64,000 nt of DNA from Devosia psychrophila (GTDB taxonomy: Bacteria; Pseudomonadota; Alphaproteobacteria; Rhizobiales; Devosiaceae). Below, in pieces: positions 8,684 through 16,968 of the stretch (position 1 is the stretch's first letter; each line of letters opens with the position of its first letter). The DNA lies in the NCBI RefSeq assembly GCF_000971275.1, contig NZ_LAPV01000238.1:1-64000 (forward strand). Reading direction: 5' to 3'. Below the pieces are notes generated by a model. The model was not told the origin of the DNA and searched no databases. It saw only the letters and a list, made by a program, of their open reading frames with translations. Position numbers and translations under genes: made by a program.

Positions 8684-8803
8684 ATACCCCACCTAACTTC
8701 CCCCTGCAAAGGGGGAGGAATCTGGCTGGTGAGTTCGGCTCGATGGTGCCGCAAGCACGTTCTACTCCTCCCCCTTTGCAGGGGGAGGTTGGGTGGGGGT
8801 ATC
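8684..8803. repeat. Large intergenic inverted repeat
   Basis: Nested palindrome between the convergent DUF1465 and rpmE genes. The outer arms start ATACCCCACCTAACTTCCCC (8684 on) and mirror GGGGGAGGTTGGGTGGGGGTAT (ending about 8803). Each arm contains its own hairpin (CCCCCTGCAAAGGGGG and its reverse complement). It could form a cruciform or a strong RNA hairpin. It resembles the C-rich hairpins of family A but has a different centre. Confidence 0.75.
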
Positions 8804-8848
8804 CTTGCTGCGCAGATGGTAATCAGCTCACTACCGCCCGCCACAAAA

Positions 8849-8877
8849 CAAAAAACCCGGCACGGGGCCGGATTTTT
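8849..8877 (-). terminator. Intrinsic terminator of rpmE (possibly bidirectional)
   Basis: Stem CCGGC / GCCGG (8857-8861 and 8867-8871) with a run of A on the plus-strand left side and of T on the right. The structure can therefore end rpmE transcripts on the minus strand and could also act on the plus strand. Confidence 0.8.
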
Positions 8878-8899
8878 CGAATTCTTGGGGAGACTAGCC

Positions 8900-9121
8900 C
8901 TAGAGGCCGAGGCCCTTGAAGCGCTCCTTGAAGCGCGAGACACGGCCGCCGCGGTCGAGCAGCTGGCCGGTGCCGCCGGTCCAGGCCGGGTGGGTCTTGG
9001 AGTCGATATCGAGCTGCAGCGTATCGCCGGCCTTGCCGTAGGTCGAACGCGTCTCGTACTTGGTGCCGTCGGTCATTACCACGTTAATCAGGTGGTAGTC
9101 CGGATGGGTATCAGCCTTCAT
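8900..9121 (-). CDS. rpmE: 50S ribosomal protein L31
   Basis: 73 aa, starting [20 protein letters not shown], the alphaproteobacterial form of L31. The HPDYH motif near the N-terminus and HPAWTGG in the second half are diagnostic. The zinc-binding cysteines of some L31 types are absent, as in the C-minus form. It sits on the bacterial large ribosomal subunit. The gene is monocistronic with its own terminator and is divergent from the ABC exporter gene. Confidence 0.95.
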   Translation of the reverse strand: MKADTHPDYHLINVVMTDGTKYETRSTYGKAGDTLQLDIDSKTHPAWTGGTGQLLDRGGRVSRFKERFKGLGL

Positions 9122-9142
9122 CGGTATCGCCTCAAATCAAAC

Positions 9143-9158
9143 GGGCGCCGCAGCGCCC
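9143..9158 (-). promoter_or_regulatory. GC hairpin in the rpmE leader
   Basis: GGGCGC / GCGCCC around a CGCA loop, 22 bases upstream of the rpmE start codon and so probably inside its 5' untranslated region. Such a hairpin could affect translation of L31, but no experimental parallel is claimed. Confidence 0.3.
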
Positions 9159-9340
9159 GGAGAGCATCTAAAACTGGTGTTCGCGGCTTCATACAGAAGG
9201 CGCGCCTAATCCGCAAGGGCATGGGCGCGGCAATTTCGCACCGGACAAAGCGGTTGCCGCTCTGGCAGCGAGTGCCTATATCGAAGCCTCACTGCGGTCC
9301 AGCTCTTCTGCGGCCCTCAAAGCACATGGCGTATCCTGCG

Positions 9341-11161
9341 ATGACAGATCAGGCCCTCCCGGTTCAGGCTGACCCTGAAAAGCTCGCAGCTAACCCCATT
9401 GTGAATCCGCGCAAGCTGCAACCGCTGCGTAAGCTGCTGCCCTTTATGCTGCGCTATCCGGTGCGGCTGGTGTTGACCGTGCTGTTCCTGCTGGTATCGG
9501 CACTCTCCTCGCTGTCTATTCCCTATGTGATGGGCGGCGCCATCGATGAGGGCTTCCTCGCCCAGAACCTCGATAATGTGACGCGCTATGGCTGGCTGAT
9601 TGTCGGTATTGCCGCGGTCATGGGCCTGGCAAGCGGCGCCCGGTTCTACTTCATTTCCAGCCTGGGCGAAAAAGTGCTCGCTGATCTGCGCGAGGCTGTA
9701 TTCGGCCATCTGCTGAGGCTCGACAGCCGGTATTTCGATACCAACCGCGTCGGCGAGCTCACCAGCCGTCTCAATGGCGATGTCGGCGTGATCCGCTTTG
9801 CGGTTGGATCGAGCTTCTCGCTGGCGCTGCGCTCGCTCGTCACGATCATCGGTGCGCTGGTGATGATGATGTTGACCAGCCCGGTGATGACGATTGCCGT
9901 CGTGGTGCTGGTGCCCTGTATCCTTTTCCCGCTGATCATCTATTCCCGCCGGTTGCGTGGCATGTCCCGCAAGACACAGGACGCATTGGCCGACCTATCC
10001 GCGATGGCGACCGAAATGCTTGGGGCGACGCGGACGGTCAAGGCGTTTACCCAGGAAGTCACCCAATCCGGCATCTACAACAGCCACAGCCGCGATAGCT
10101 ACCGGGCCGAAGTGCATCGGCTTGGCGCGCGTGCGGTGCTGGTCGGCATGGCTATTTTCCTCGGTACGACGGCCATTGTTGCGCTGGTCTGGTGGGGCGC
10201 TCGCGCCGTGTTCGATGGCACGGTCAGTGCCGGCGAGCTGGCCCAGTTCATGATCTATGCGCTGATGGCCTCGGGCGCCCTGACCAATATCAGCGATGTG
10301 CTGGGCACGCTGCATCAGGTGTCCGGTGCTACCGAGCGTCTGACCGAGATATTGGATACGGAAGCAACAATTACCGATCCCGTCGTTCCCAAACTGCTAC
10401 CCACCCCGCCGCTTGGCACAGTGCAGTTTGACAAGGTCGCCTTCAGCTATGATCGCGCTGGGCTTGAGAGCGTGCTCAACAACGTGAGCTTCTCGGTGGC
10501 GCATGGCGAGACCGTGGCTCTGGTGGGGCCTTCGGGCTCAGGCAAGTCAACCATGCTGTCGCTGTTGCAGCGCTTCTATGACGTGACCAGCGGGTCGATC
10601 CGTGTCGATGGCGTTGATATCCGCGAAGTCGGCTTGATCCAACTTCGGCAACGTTTTGCCTACGTCGAGCAGGAACCGACGATTTTTGCCGGGACCATTG
10701 GCGACAATATCCGGTTTGGGAAACCCGGTGCGAGCCAGCAGGAAGTCGAGGCTGCGGCCACGGCGGCATTGGTGCATAGCTTTGTCGCTGAGATGCCGCT
10801 GGGATACGACACGCTGGTCGGCGAGCGGGGCGTTACCTTGTCCGGCGGCCAGAAGCAGCGCCTCGCCATTGCCCGCGCCATACTCAAGAACGCGCCAATC
10901 CTGCTGCTCGACGAGGCCACTTCGGCGCTTGACGCGCAGAGCGAGCGGCTGGTGCAGGTGGCGCTGGCGCATCTGATGGAAGGCCGTACCACGCTGGTCA
11001 TCGCCCATCGCCTCGCCACCATCCGCGATGCCGACAAAATCCTGGTGCTTGATGGCGGGCAGATCATAGACCAGGGCACGCATGACGAGCTGGTGGTCAA
11101 GGGCGGCCGCTATGCGGATCTGGCGAAATTGCAGTTCCGCATGGATGATGCTGTGCATTGA
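9341..11161 (+). CDS. MsbA-like ABC exporter (fused transmembrane and ATPase domains)
   Basis: A 606-aa half-transporter that should act as a homodimer in the inner membrane. Six transmembrane helices occupy about residues 35-330. The ATPase has Walker A GPSGSGKST, Q-loop YVEQEP, signature LSGGQKQR, Walker B ILLLDEATSALD and switch IAHRLAT, all intact. The ABC exporter family includes MsbA (lipid A flippase) and many multidrug and lipid exporters; the substrate cannot be fixed from sequence. The frame stays open upstream as far as 8729, but that part lies antisense to rpmE. The first plausible starts are ATGs at 9326 and 9341, neither with a strong ribosome binding site. Confidence 0.9.
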   Translation: MTDQALPVQADPEKLAANPIVNPRKLQPLRKLLPFMLRYPVRLVLTVLFLLVSALSSLSIPYVMGGAIDEGFLAQNLDNVTRYGWLIVGIAAVMGLASGARFYFISSLGEKVLADLREAVFGHLLRLDSRYFDTNRVGELTSRLNGDVGVIRFAVGSSFSLALRSLVTIIGALVMMMLTSPVMTIAVVVLVPCILFPLIIYSRRLRGMSRKTQDALADLSAMATEMLGATRTVKAFTQEVTQSGIYNSHSRDSYRAEVHRLGARAVLVGMAIFLGTTAIVALVWWGARAVFDGTVSAGELAQFMIYALMASGALTNISDVLGTLHQVSGATERLTEILDTEATITDPVVPKLLPTPPLGTVQFDKVAFSYDRAGLESVLNNVSFSVAHGETVALVGPSGSGKSTMLSLLQRFYDVTSGSIRVDGVDIREVGLIQLRQRFAYVEQEPTIFAGTIGDNIRFGKPGASQQEVEAAATAALVHSFVAEMPLGYDTLVGERGVTLSGGQKQRLAIARAILKNAPILLLDEATSALDAQSERLVQVALAHLMEGRTTLVIAHRLATIRDADKILVLDGGQIIDQGTHDELVVKGGRYADLAKLQFRMDDAVH

Positions 11162-11215
11162 GTGCCACGCCAGGGGGCTCGCAATGACGACTAGTTCTGA
11201 ACCAGCTCGGCAGTA

Positions 11216-11436
11216 GACCTCATCCTGAGCTTGTCGAAGGACGAGGTCGGGTGCCGTGACCTTGGTCGGGTTTTTTCGTAGTTAAGCTTAGCCGAGGACT
11301 ATTCGAACTGTGTTGCCGTGTTGTGAGTGGCCCTCGGGTCAAGCCCGAGGGAGAAGGCGGCGGGTGGGAAAAACTCCCCGGGGTCTCGCGAGGCTCGACC
11401 CGTGATCGGCTCAAATCGCTCCACTGGAGCGATTTG
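11216..11436. repeat. Cluster of three palindromic repeats (families B, D and C)
   Basis: Three different dyads sit in the 298-bp gap between the ABC exporter and the OmpA-like gene. GACCTC...GAGGTC lies at 11216-11248 (also at 3597). CCCTCGGG...CCCGAGGG lies at 11331-11351 (also twice at 40832-40904). CAAATCGCTCC...GGAGCGATTTG lies at 11412-11436 (also at 2720). No coding capacity is seen. The cluster suggests a preferred landing site for such elements or a store of convergent terminators. Confidence 0.75.
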
Positions 11437-11459
11437 ACGACGCGACGCGCCGTCGCCGA

Positions 11460-12485
11460 TCACCCCTCTGTCAGCTTGAACTCTATGCGCCTGTTCCGGC
11501 GGTAGGCGTCATCGTTTTCCGCGGGGTCCAGCGGTGTGAATTCGCCGAAACCGGCTGCTACCAGGCGGTTGGGCGAGACGCCCTTGGTGACCAGATAGCG
11601 CGCGACCGAAATGGCGCGGGCTGCCGAAAGCTCCCAGTTCGAGGGGAAGCGGGCATTGGAAATAGGGCGGCTATCGGTGTGGCCGTCGATGCGCATGACC
11701 CAGTTGATATCGGGCGGGATTTCTTGTTCCAGCTGCAGTATGGCATCGGCAAGCGCGTCGAGATCGGGCGTGCCTGCGGTCGAAATGTCGGCCTGGCCCG
11801 GAGCGAACAGCACTTCGGACTGGAACACGAAACGATCGCCGACCACGCGGACATCGGCGCGGCCTTCTAGGATCTGGCGCAGGCGGCCGAAGAAATCCGA
11901 GCGATACCTGGCGAGATCCTGAACGCGCTGGGCGAGGGCCACATTGAGGCGACGGCCAAGATCGGCGATCTGGGTTCGGCTCTCGGTGTCGCGGCTCTCC
12001 GAGGCGTTGAGCGCGGCTTCCAGCGCGCCGACCTGGACGCGAAGGGCAGCCAGTTGCTGGTTGAGCAGGGCGACTTGCGCATTGGCCTCGTCGGACAGCT
12101 CCTGAGCATTCAGCAAGTCATCCTGGATGGCGGCAATGGTGGCGTCCTTGTCGCCCAGCCCGGTGCCGATGCCCGCGAGTTGACTGGTGAGGCTGGCGTT
12201 GTCGGCTTGGGCGCTGCCAAGCGTCGCGGTCAGCGTGGCGATCTGGCTGCCGAGGTCGTCGGAGTCGGCGCGCTCGAGCTGCAGCAGGTCGGTCAGTTCG
12301 GCGATCTGGCTATTGAGGCGGGCAAGCGCAGTGTCACGGCCTTGCAGTTCCTGCCCTAGGAAAAACTGGGTCAGCATGAACAAGCTGAGCATGAAAATGA
12401 TGACGAGCAGCAGGCTCGACAGGGCATCGACGAAGCCGGGCCAATAATTGGCCTCCTGCCTGCGACGGGAACGAGCTCCCGGCAT
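11460..12485 (-). CDS. OmpA/MotB-like peptidoglycan-binding membrane protein
   Basis: A 341-aa protein anchored by one N-terminal helix (FVDALSSLLLVIIFMLSLFMLTQFF, about 18-42). This is followed by a long coiled coil (about 45-190, rich in AQLNSQIAxL-type heptads) and a C-terminal OmpA/MotB domain with RIDGHTDSRPI, NWELSAARAISVARYLV and NRRIEFKL. It should be periplasmic and bind peptidoglycan. The preceding gene encodes an ExbB/MotA/TolQ-like channel, three bases away, so the two probably form a stator-like complex. The FVDALSSLLLV segment resembles the MotB ion-path helix. No flagellar genes are nearby; this pair is common in Rhizobiales with an unclear role. Confidence 0.85.
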   Translation of the reverse strand: MPGARSRRRQEANYWPGFVDALSSLLLVIIFMLSLFMLTQFFLGQELQGRDTALARLNSQIAELTDLLQLERADSDDLGSQIATLTATLGSAQADNASLTSQLAGIGTGLGDKDATIAAIQDDLLNAQELSDEANAQVALLNQQLAALRVQVGALEAALNASESRDTESRTQIADLGRRLNVALAQRVQDLARYRSDFFGRLRQILEGRADVRVVGDRFVFQSEVLFAPGQADISTAGTPDLDALADAILQLEQEIPPDINWVMRIDGHTDSRPISNARFPSNWELSAARAISVARYLVTKGVSPNRLVAAGFGEFTPLDPAENDDAYRRNRRIEFKLTEG

Positions 12486-12488
12486 GTC

Positions 12489-13475
12489 TCAGTTCCGCCG
12501 CTCAGTATCGGCCTGCGTCAGCACGGCGTCGATCAGTTCGCGCAGCTTCTTGTTGGTCTCGCCCTGCTCGTTGATATGCTTGCGCAGGTCGTCCTGCTCG
12601 ACGCGGATATGCTTGACCAGCCCGTCGATGCCGCGCGCCAGTTCGGCCATGGCTCGAATGGCATTCTGGGAAGAATTCTGGTTCTGCATGCTGTCGCCCA
12701 GCTTGTCGAACATGGCCTGCATTTCCGGGCCGCCGGCATTGGCCTGCATGGCGCTGACCGGATGATCCAGCTCGGTCATCGAGGTCATCCAGTCCTCTAG
12801 GTCGGTATAGAAGGCGTTCTGCGCCTGGCTGGTCTGGAGATCGAGAAAGCCCAGCACAAGTGAGCCGGCAAGGCCGAACAGCGAGGACGAGAAAGCCGTG
12901 CCCATGCCGCCCAGTGGCGCCGCAAGGCCTTCACGCAGGGTGGCGAACTGGGAGGCCGAGTCACCCGCGCTGACGTCGAGCGCATTGATGACGCCAGCCA
13001 CCGAACTAACGGTTTCGAGCAGGCCGTAAAAGGTACCCATCAGGCCGAGGAAGACCAGCAGGCCAGTCAGGTAGCGCGAGGTATCCTTGGCCTCGTCGAG
13101 GCGGTTGCCCACCGAGTCGAGGATAGAGCGCATCGAGGATGGGGTAATGACTGCCTCGCCGATGCGTTCGCGCAGGATGCCGGCAACCGGCGCCAGCAGG
13201 ATGGGCGGGCGCACGTTTGTGGTGGTGCCGTCCTGCAGCGAGTTGACCCACTTGACCTCGGGGAACAGGCGAATGACTTGGCGGAAGCTCAGAAAAATAC
13301 CAACTGCCAGCGAGAAGAAGATCAGCGAATTAATGAAGGGGTTTGCCCAGAAGAAAGTGACGATCTGACCGGCCAGGATCGCGCCGACGAGGGCGACCAG
13401 AACCAGAAAAATCACAATCTTGATGAGGTAAACAGTCGGACTGGCGAGGTGGTAGGGATCGTAGCCTTGCGTCAT
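12489..13475 (-). CDS. MotA/TolQ/ExbB-like proton channel family protein
   Basis: A 328-aa inner-membrane protein with about four hydrophobic helices (residues 17-40, 47-65, 135-160 and 190-215). The third holds YLTGLLVFLGLMGTFYGLLETV and the fourth LGGMGTAFSSSLFGLAGSLVLGF, matching the paired GLxGT and GxAFxTTxxGL helices of MotA/ExbB/TolQ channels. The C-terminal 100 residues are a cytosolic coiled coil that is longer than in ExbB. It is the first gene of a two-gene operon with the OmpA-like protein. Together they could use the proton gradient to act on the periplasm or cell wall. The partner pairing is inferred from adjacency. Confidence 0.82.
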   Translation of the reverse strand: MTQGYDPYHLASPTVYLIKIVIFLVLVALVGAILAGQIVTFFWANPFINSLIFFSLAVGIFLSFRQVIRLFPEVKWVNSLQDGTTTNVRPPILLAPVAGILRERIGEAVITPSSMRSILDSVGNRLDEAKDTSRYLTGLLVFLGLMGTFYGLLETVSSVAGVINALDVSAGDSASQFATLREGLAAPLGGMGTAFSSSLFGLAGSLVLGFLDLQTSQAQNAFYTDLEDWMTSMTELDHPVSAMQANAGGPEMQAMFDKLGDSMQNQNSSQNAIRAMAELARGIDGLVKHIRVEQDDLRKHINEQGETNKKLRELIDAVLTQADTERRN

Positions 13476-13648
13476 CTGCCTGAACCTTGCCCCTTACGCG
13501 CAAATCACCAAATGCCAGACTAGTCAGCGCGAGCGGGCGGGGCAATCGGAAAGGTTAATGACTAGAGCAGGTGTGATGGGGCGCCCGTCACGGAACTTTC
13601 GCGCGAAGGCAGTAAGGGCAGTCGCATCTAACCTACCGGAGGCCTGCC

Positions 13649-14384
13649 ATGTCCGTCGATCCCGCCAAGCTTGCAGCCCATTACGGCCTTAGCCACAAAA
13701 ATACGCTGCCATGGCATCTGGGCACGCGTTATGACGCGGCGGGTAATTTCCTGCCGGAGCCCGGCAATACCGTTGTGTGCCACCTGGTATCCGGCTCGGC
13801 CACCGAGCGGGCTTTGGCCAGTGCGCGGGCGCGATACCAGGCCATGCCGGATGCGGGCAAGCTCGCCTTCACGCCGGTGAATAGTTATCACATGACGCTG
13901 TTCCAGGGCATCATCGAGGGGCGCCGCAAGCTGCCTTATTGGCCGAGCGACATGGCGCCGGATGCGCCGATCGAGGCGATGACCGCGCATTATCTCAAGA
14001 GGCTGTCCGGATCTCAAGAGGCTGTCCGGGTTCAAGCCGGCTGCGCCGTTTGCAGTTGAATTGATCGAAGCCTTGCCGACCGGGCTCATTGTCGCCGGAG
14101 CAACGGCGGCCGATCGGCATGAGATGGGCGAGTGGCGCAACCGTTTCGCCGACGCGTTCGGCTACCGCCATCCAGACCACGACAGCTACGAATTCCACAT
14201 CACCATGGCCTATATGATCGACTGGCTCGAAGACGCGGCGATCCCGGCCTGGACGGCGATGCTCAACGACGTCGCTGCCGAGATTCGCGCTGCGGTCCCG
14301 GTGCCGGAATTGCGAGCGCCGGCGTTCTGCAGCTTTGCCGACATGAACTGGTTCGAAGAGCGGATGGTCTTTGGCGGCGACTGA
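13649..14384 (+). pseudogene. 2H phosphoesterase-like gene (DUF1868) disrupted by a 19-bp tandem duplication
   Basis: Two adjoining frames encode one protein. The first part begins MSVDPAKLAAHYGL and carries an H-x-T motif (SYHMTLFQG, H81 and T83). The second carries the other H-x-T motif (YEFHITMAY). These are the paired catalytic motifs of the 2H phosphoesterase fold, as in the DUF1868 family. A direct duplication of 19 bp at 13992-14029 shifts the frame by one. Removing one copy gives a continuous 238-codon gene reading LKRLSGFKPAAPFAVELIEA across the join. As sequenced, translation stops at 14059 and the second motif is lost. Either this is a very recent mutation or an assembly artefact. 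Confidence 0.85.
13992..14029 (+). repeat. Perfect 19-bp tandem duplication inside the 2H phosphoesterase gene
   Basis: ATCTCAAGAGGCTGTCCGG is present twice back to back (13992-14010 and 14011-14029) with no mismatch. Because 19 is one more than a multiple of three, it causes the frameshift described for the surrounding gene. Confidence 0.95.
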
Positions 14385-14400
14385 TTGCCGCCGGCCGGGC

Positions 14401-15195
14401 CTACTGGATGCCCTTGAGTTCCTTGAACATGGCGGCCTGGATCTGTTCGTTGCCGGCGATGATCTGGCCGTTCCAGATCGAGCCGACGGTGCCGGCAAAG
14501 TCGGTGACCACGCCGCCGGCTTCCTTGACCATCAACAGGCCCGGGGCAACGTCCCAAGGGGATAGGCCGGCTTCCCAGATGGCGTCATAGCGGCCACTTG
14601 CCAGCCATGCCATATCCATGGAAATCGAGCCCGAGCGGCGGATGCCGGCAACGGCGGGATTGATATGGGCCAGCTGGCGCAACTGCAGGCTGTCGTTGGC
14701 TGTGCCCTGGGTCTTGATGCCGGTGCAGATCACGGCGTCGGCCAGCGAGCGACGACCGGCGACACGCAGGCGCTTGCGATCATTGAGCCAGGCGCCGCCG
14801 CCCTTTTCGGCGGTGTAGAGTTCGTCGAGGATCGGATTGTAGATCACCGAGGCGACAATTTCATTGGCGCGCTCAAGGGCAATCGCCACAGCAAACAGCG
14901 GGATCGAGTGCAGGAAATTGGTGGTGCCATCGAGCGGATCGACCAGCCAGCGGTGCTGTCCGTCGGTGCCCTTCACCTCGCCGCCCTCTTCCATCAGGAA
15001 GGCATAGGTCGGGCGGGCCTTGAGCAGTTCGTCATAGACGATCTGCTCGGCGCGAAGATCGGCCTTCGAGACGAAATCGGCTGGTCCCTTGCGGGAGACC
15101 TGCAGGTTTTCGACCTCGTTGAAGTCCTTGGTCAGCGACTTGCCGGCCTTGATGGCGGCGGAGACCATGACATTGAGGATTGCTGAGCGTGCCAT
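14401..15195 (-). CDS. suhB: Inositol monophosphatase family protein SuhB
   Basis: A 264-aa lithium-sensitive-type phosphatase. The metal and substrate motifs are intact: the EEGGE loop, DPLDGTTNFLHSIP around residues 86-99, and SPWDVAPGLLMVKEAGG in the C-terminal half. It hydrolyses inositol-1-phosphate or related sugar phosphates with Mg2+ in the cytosol. In E. coli SuhB also takes part in rRNA antitermination complexes; whether that applies here is unknown. It is the second gene of an efp-suhB operon with a three-base gap. Confidence 0.93.
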   Translation of the reverse strand: MARSAILNVMVSAAIKAGKSLTKDFNEVENLQVSRKGPADFVSKADLRAEQIVYDELLKARPTYAFLMEEGGEVKGTDGQHRWLVDPLDGTTNFLHSIPLFAVAIALERANEIVASVIYNPILDELYTAEKGGGAWLNDRKRLRVAGRRSLADAVICTGIKTQGTANDSLQLRQLAHINPAVAGIRRSGSISMDMAWLASGRYDAIWEAGLSPWDVAPGLLMVKEAGGVVTDFAGTVGSIWNGQIIAGNEQIQAAMFKELKGIQ

Positions 15196-15198
15196 GGG

Positions 15199-15765
15199 TC
15201 AGTCAGCCCGGCGCATGTAGGTGGCTTCGGTGGTATCGACCACGATGCGCTCGCCGACAGCGATAAAGGGCGGCACCATGACCTTGAGGCCATTGGACAT
15301 GATCGCCGGCTTGAACTGGCTGGAAACGCTCTGGCCCTTCTGCACCGGATCGACTTCCATGACTTCGAGGATGACGTTGGCCGGGAACTTGATGCCCAGC
15401 GGGGTGTCTTCGTGCATTTCGAGGGTGATCTTCATGCCGTCCTGCAGGAACGCGGCGCGCTCGCCAACGAAGTCCTTGGGCAGTTCGACTTGCTCGTAGT
15501 TTTCCTGGTTCATGAACACCAGGCTATCGCCCTGCTCATAGAGAAAGGTGAAATCGCGGAATTCGAGCGAGACGATTTCGACGGTTTCTGCCGAGCGGAA
15601 ACGTTCGTTGAGCTTGGTGCCGCCGAGGATGGCCTTGAGCTCGACCTGGGCATAGGCGCCGCCCTTGCCGGGCTTGACGTGGTCGACCTTGACCGCGACC
15701 CAGAGGCGGTCCTGATGATTGACGACATTGCCGGGGCGGATTTCGTTGCCGTTGATCTTGGCCAT
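15199..15765 (-). CDS. efp: Elongation factor P
   Basis: 188 aa, the normal length. EF-P relieves ribosome stalling at consecutive prolines. The N-terminal KOW-like domain starts [15 protein letters not shown]. The modification loop reads [15 protein letters not shown], with lysine at the tip (PGKGG). The C-terminal S1-like domains end at [18 protein letters not shown]. It is first in the operon with suhB. The tip lysine suggests EpmA/EpmB-type modification, but those genes are not in this window. Confidence 0.96.
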   Translation of the reverse strand: MAKINGNEIRPGNVVNHQDRLWVAVKVDHVKPGKGGAYAQVELKAILGGTKLNERFRSAETVEIVSLEFRDFTFLYEQGDSLVFMNQENYEQVELPKDFVGERAAFLQDGMKITLEMHEDTPLGIKFPANVILEVMEVDPVQKGQSVSSQFKPAIMSNGLKVMVPPFIAVGERIVVDTTEATYMRRAD

Positions 15766-15879
15766 GAGTGCTCTTTGCGCAAATTATCTGCTAAGGCCAC
15801 GCGCGCCGGATGCGGCTGGCCGAAGGTTGATGGGGCTTTATGGGCGTGGCGGGCTTATTGCCCCAGAACGCCCTTGGGT

Positions 15880-16968
15880 TCAAGGGTCTTGCGGTTGGGC
15901 AGGCGCGGACGCCGGGGCTTCGCTCGCGTCTGTCGGTGCAGGCAGGAGTGCTCCGTCGGCCGGCGGGGTCGTGGTGCTGGGGATTTCCAGCACGGTTTCG
16001 ATTCGCGGCGGCGTCGATGGCCAGAAGCGGGCGCGCTCCTCGGCGCTCGCCAGTTCGCCCTCGGGAATAGAGACCAGCAGGCGGTCGAGCGACGGATCGG
16101 AGAGTCCCTGGCGACGCGACAGTGCCCGCCACATGGCGGCTTCTTCAAGGTTGATGGCTATGCCTTCGCCGACAGCGAGCAGCTTGGCATAACGGTTCTG
16201 GGCCACGGCATTGCCGGACTCGGCAGCTATGCCATACCAGCGTGCCGCTTCGGTGGCGTTCTTTTCCACCCCCTGACCGAGATAGAGCATGGTGGCATAG
16301 TCGATCTGGGCGGCGATCAGGTTCTGCTCGGCGGCCAGCGCGAGATAGCGCGCGCCCTCCTTTGCATCCGGTGCCATGCCGGCGCCTTCGATGAGCATGC
16401 TGCCATAGTCATATTGCGCCTCCGGAAGCTCGGCATCGGCCGCCTCCTTCATCAGCCCGGCAGCGGTGACAAGGCTGGGCGAGGCATAGGTGCCTTCGAC
16501 ATGCAGCAGGGCCATGTTGTACTTGGCCGGAATATAGCCAGCCTCGGCTGACTGGCGGAACAGGTCGGCGGCGCGGGCCCGATTGCGCGGCACGCCGATG
16601 CCGTCCTGGTAAAACAGCGCCAGTTCGAACAGGGCGAGGCGATCACCATTATCTGCTGCCAGTTGATACCAGCCGGCGGCTCGCTGGTCGTTCTGCGCCA
16701 CGCCCAGACCCTTTGCATAAAGCTCGGCGATCAGCGTTTGTGCAGCCGCATCGCCCTGCTCGGCGCGCGGCAAAGCCAGCTCTAGCGCGGTCAGGAAATA
16801 GCCGCGCTGGAAAGCGCCAAAAGCGTAATCCGTCGGCACGCGCGGCCCGAAAATCTGATCCGAGATCGTATCGGCCGGATTGGCAGGTGCCTCGGGCGCG
16901 GTGTCCTGCGCTGTCGCAACGAGAGGCGCCGTGGCGATGAGGGCCGCAAGCAGCAGGCGCCGCATCAT
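15880..16968 (-). CDS. Secreted Sel1-repeat protein
   Basis: A 362-aa protein with a Sec signal peptide (MMRRLLLAALIATAPLVATAQ, cleavage near residue 21). It carries about six tandem Sel1-like helical repeats of roughly 36 residues between 65 and 290, with the typical AxxLGxxYxxGxGVxxN pattern (for example LYAKGLGVAQNDQRAAGWY and MLYLGQGVEKNATEAARWY). The C-terminus is a Pro/Ala-rich tail. Sel1 repeats act as protein-protein interaction scaffolds, here in the periplasm. Its ATG overlaps the stop codon of the upstream ThiE-like gene (ATGA), so the two are translationally coupled. The partner is unknown. Confidence 0.85.
   Translation of the reverse strand: MMRRLLLAALIATAPLVATAQDTAPEAPANPADTISDQIFGPRVPTDYAFGAFQRGYFLTALELALPRAEQGDAAAQTLIAELYAKGLGVAQNDQRAAGWYQLAADNGDRLALFELALFYQDGIGVPRNRARAADLFRQSAEAGYIPAKYNMALLHVEGTYASPSLVTAAGLMKEAADAELPEAQYDYGSMLIEGAGMAPDAKEGARYLALAAEQNLIAAQIDYATMLYLGQGVEKNATEAARWYGIAAESGNAVAQNRYAKLLAVGEGIAINLEEAAMWRALSRRQGLSDPSLDRLLVSIPEGELASAEERARFWPSTPPRIETVLEIPSTTTPPADGALLPAPTDASEAPASAPAQPQDP

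Noticed and set aside
8729..9340. Very long upstream extension of the ABC exporter frame (to 8729)
   Set aside because: The extra 200 residues lie antisense to rpmE and through its terminator and a palindrome, with no family match; the exporter starts at about 9326-9341.
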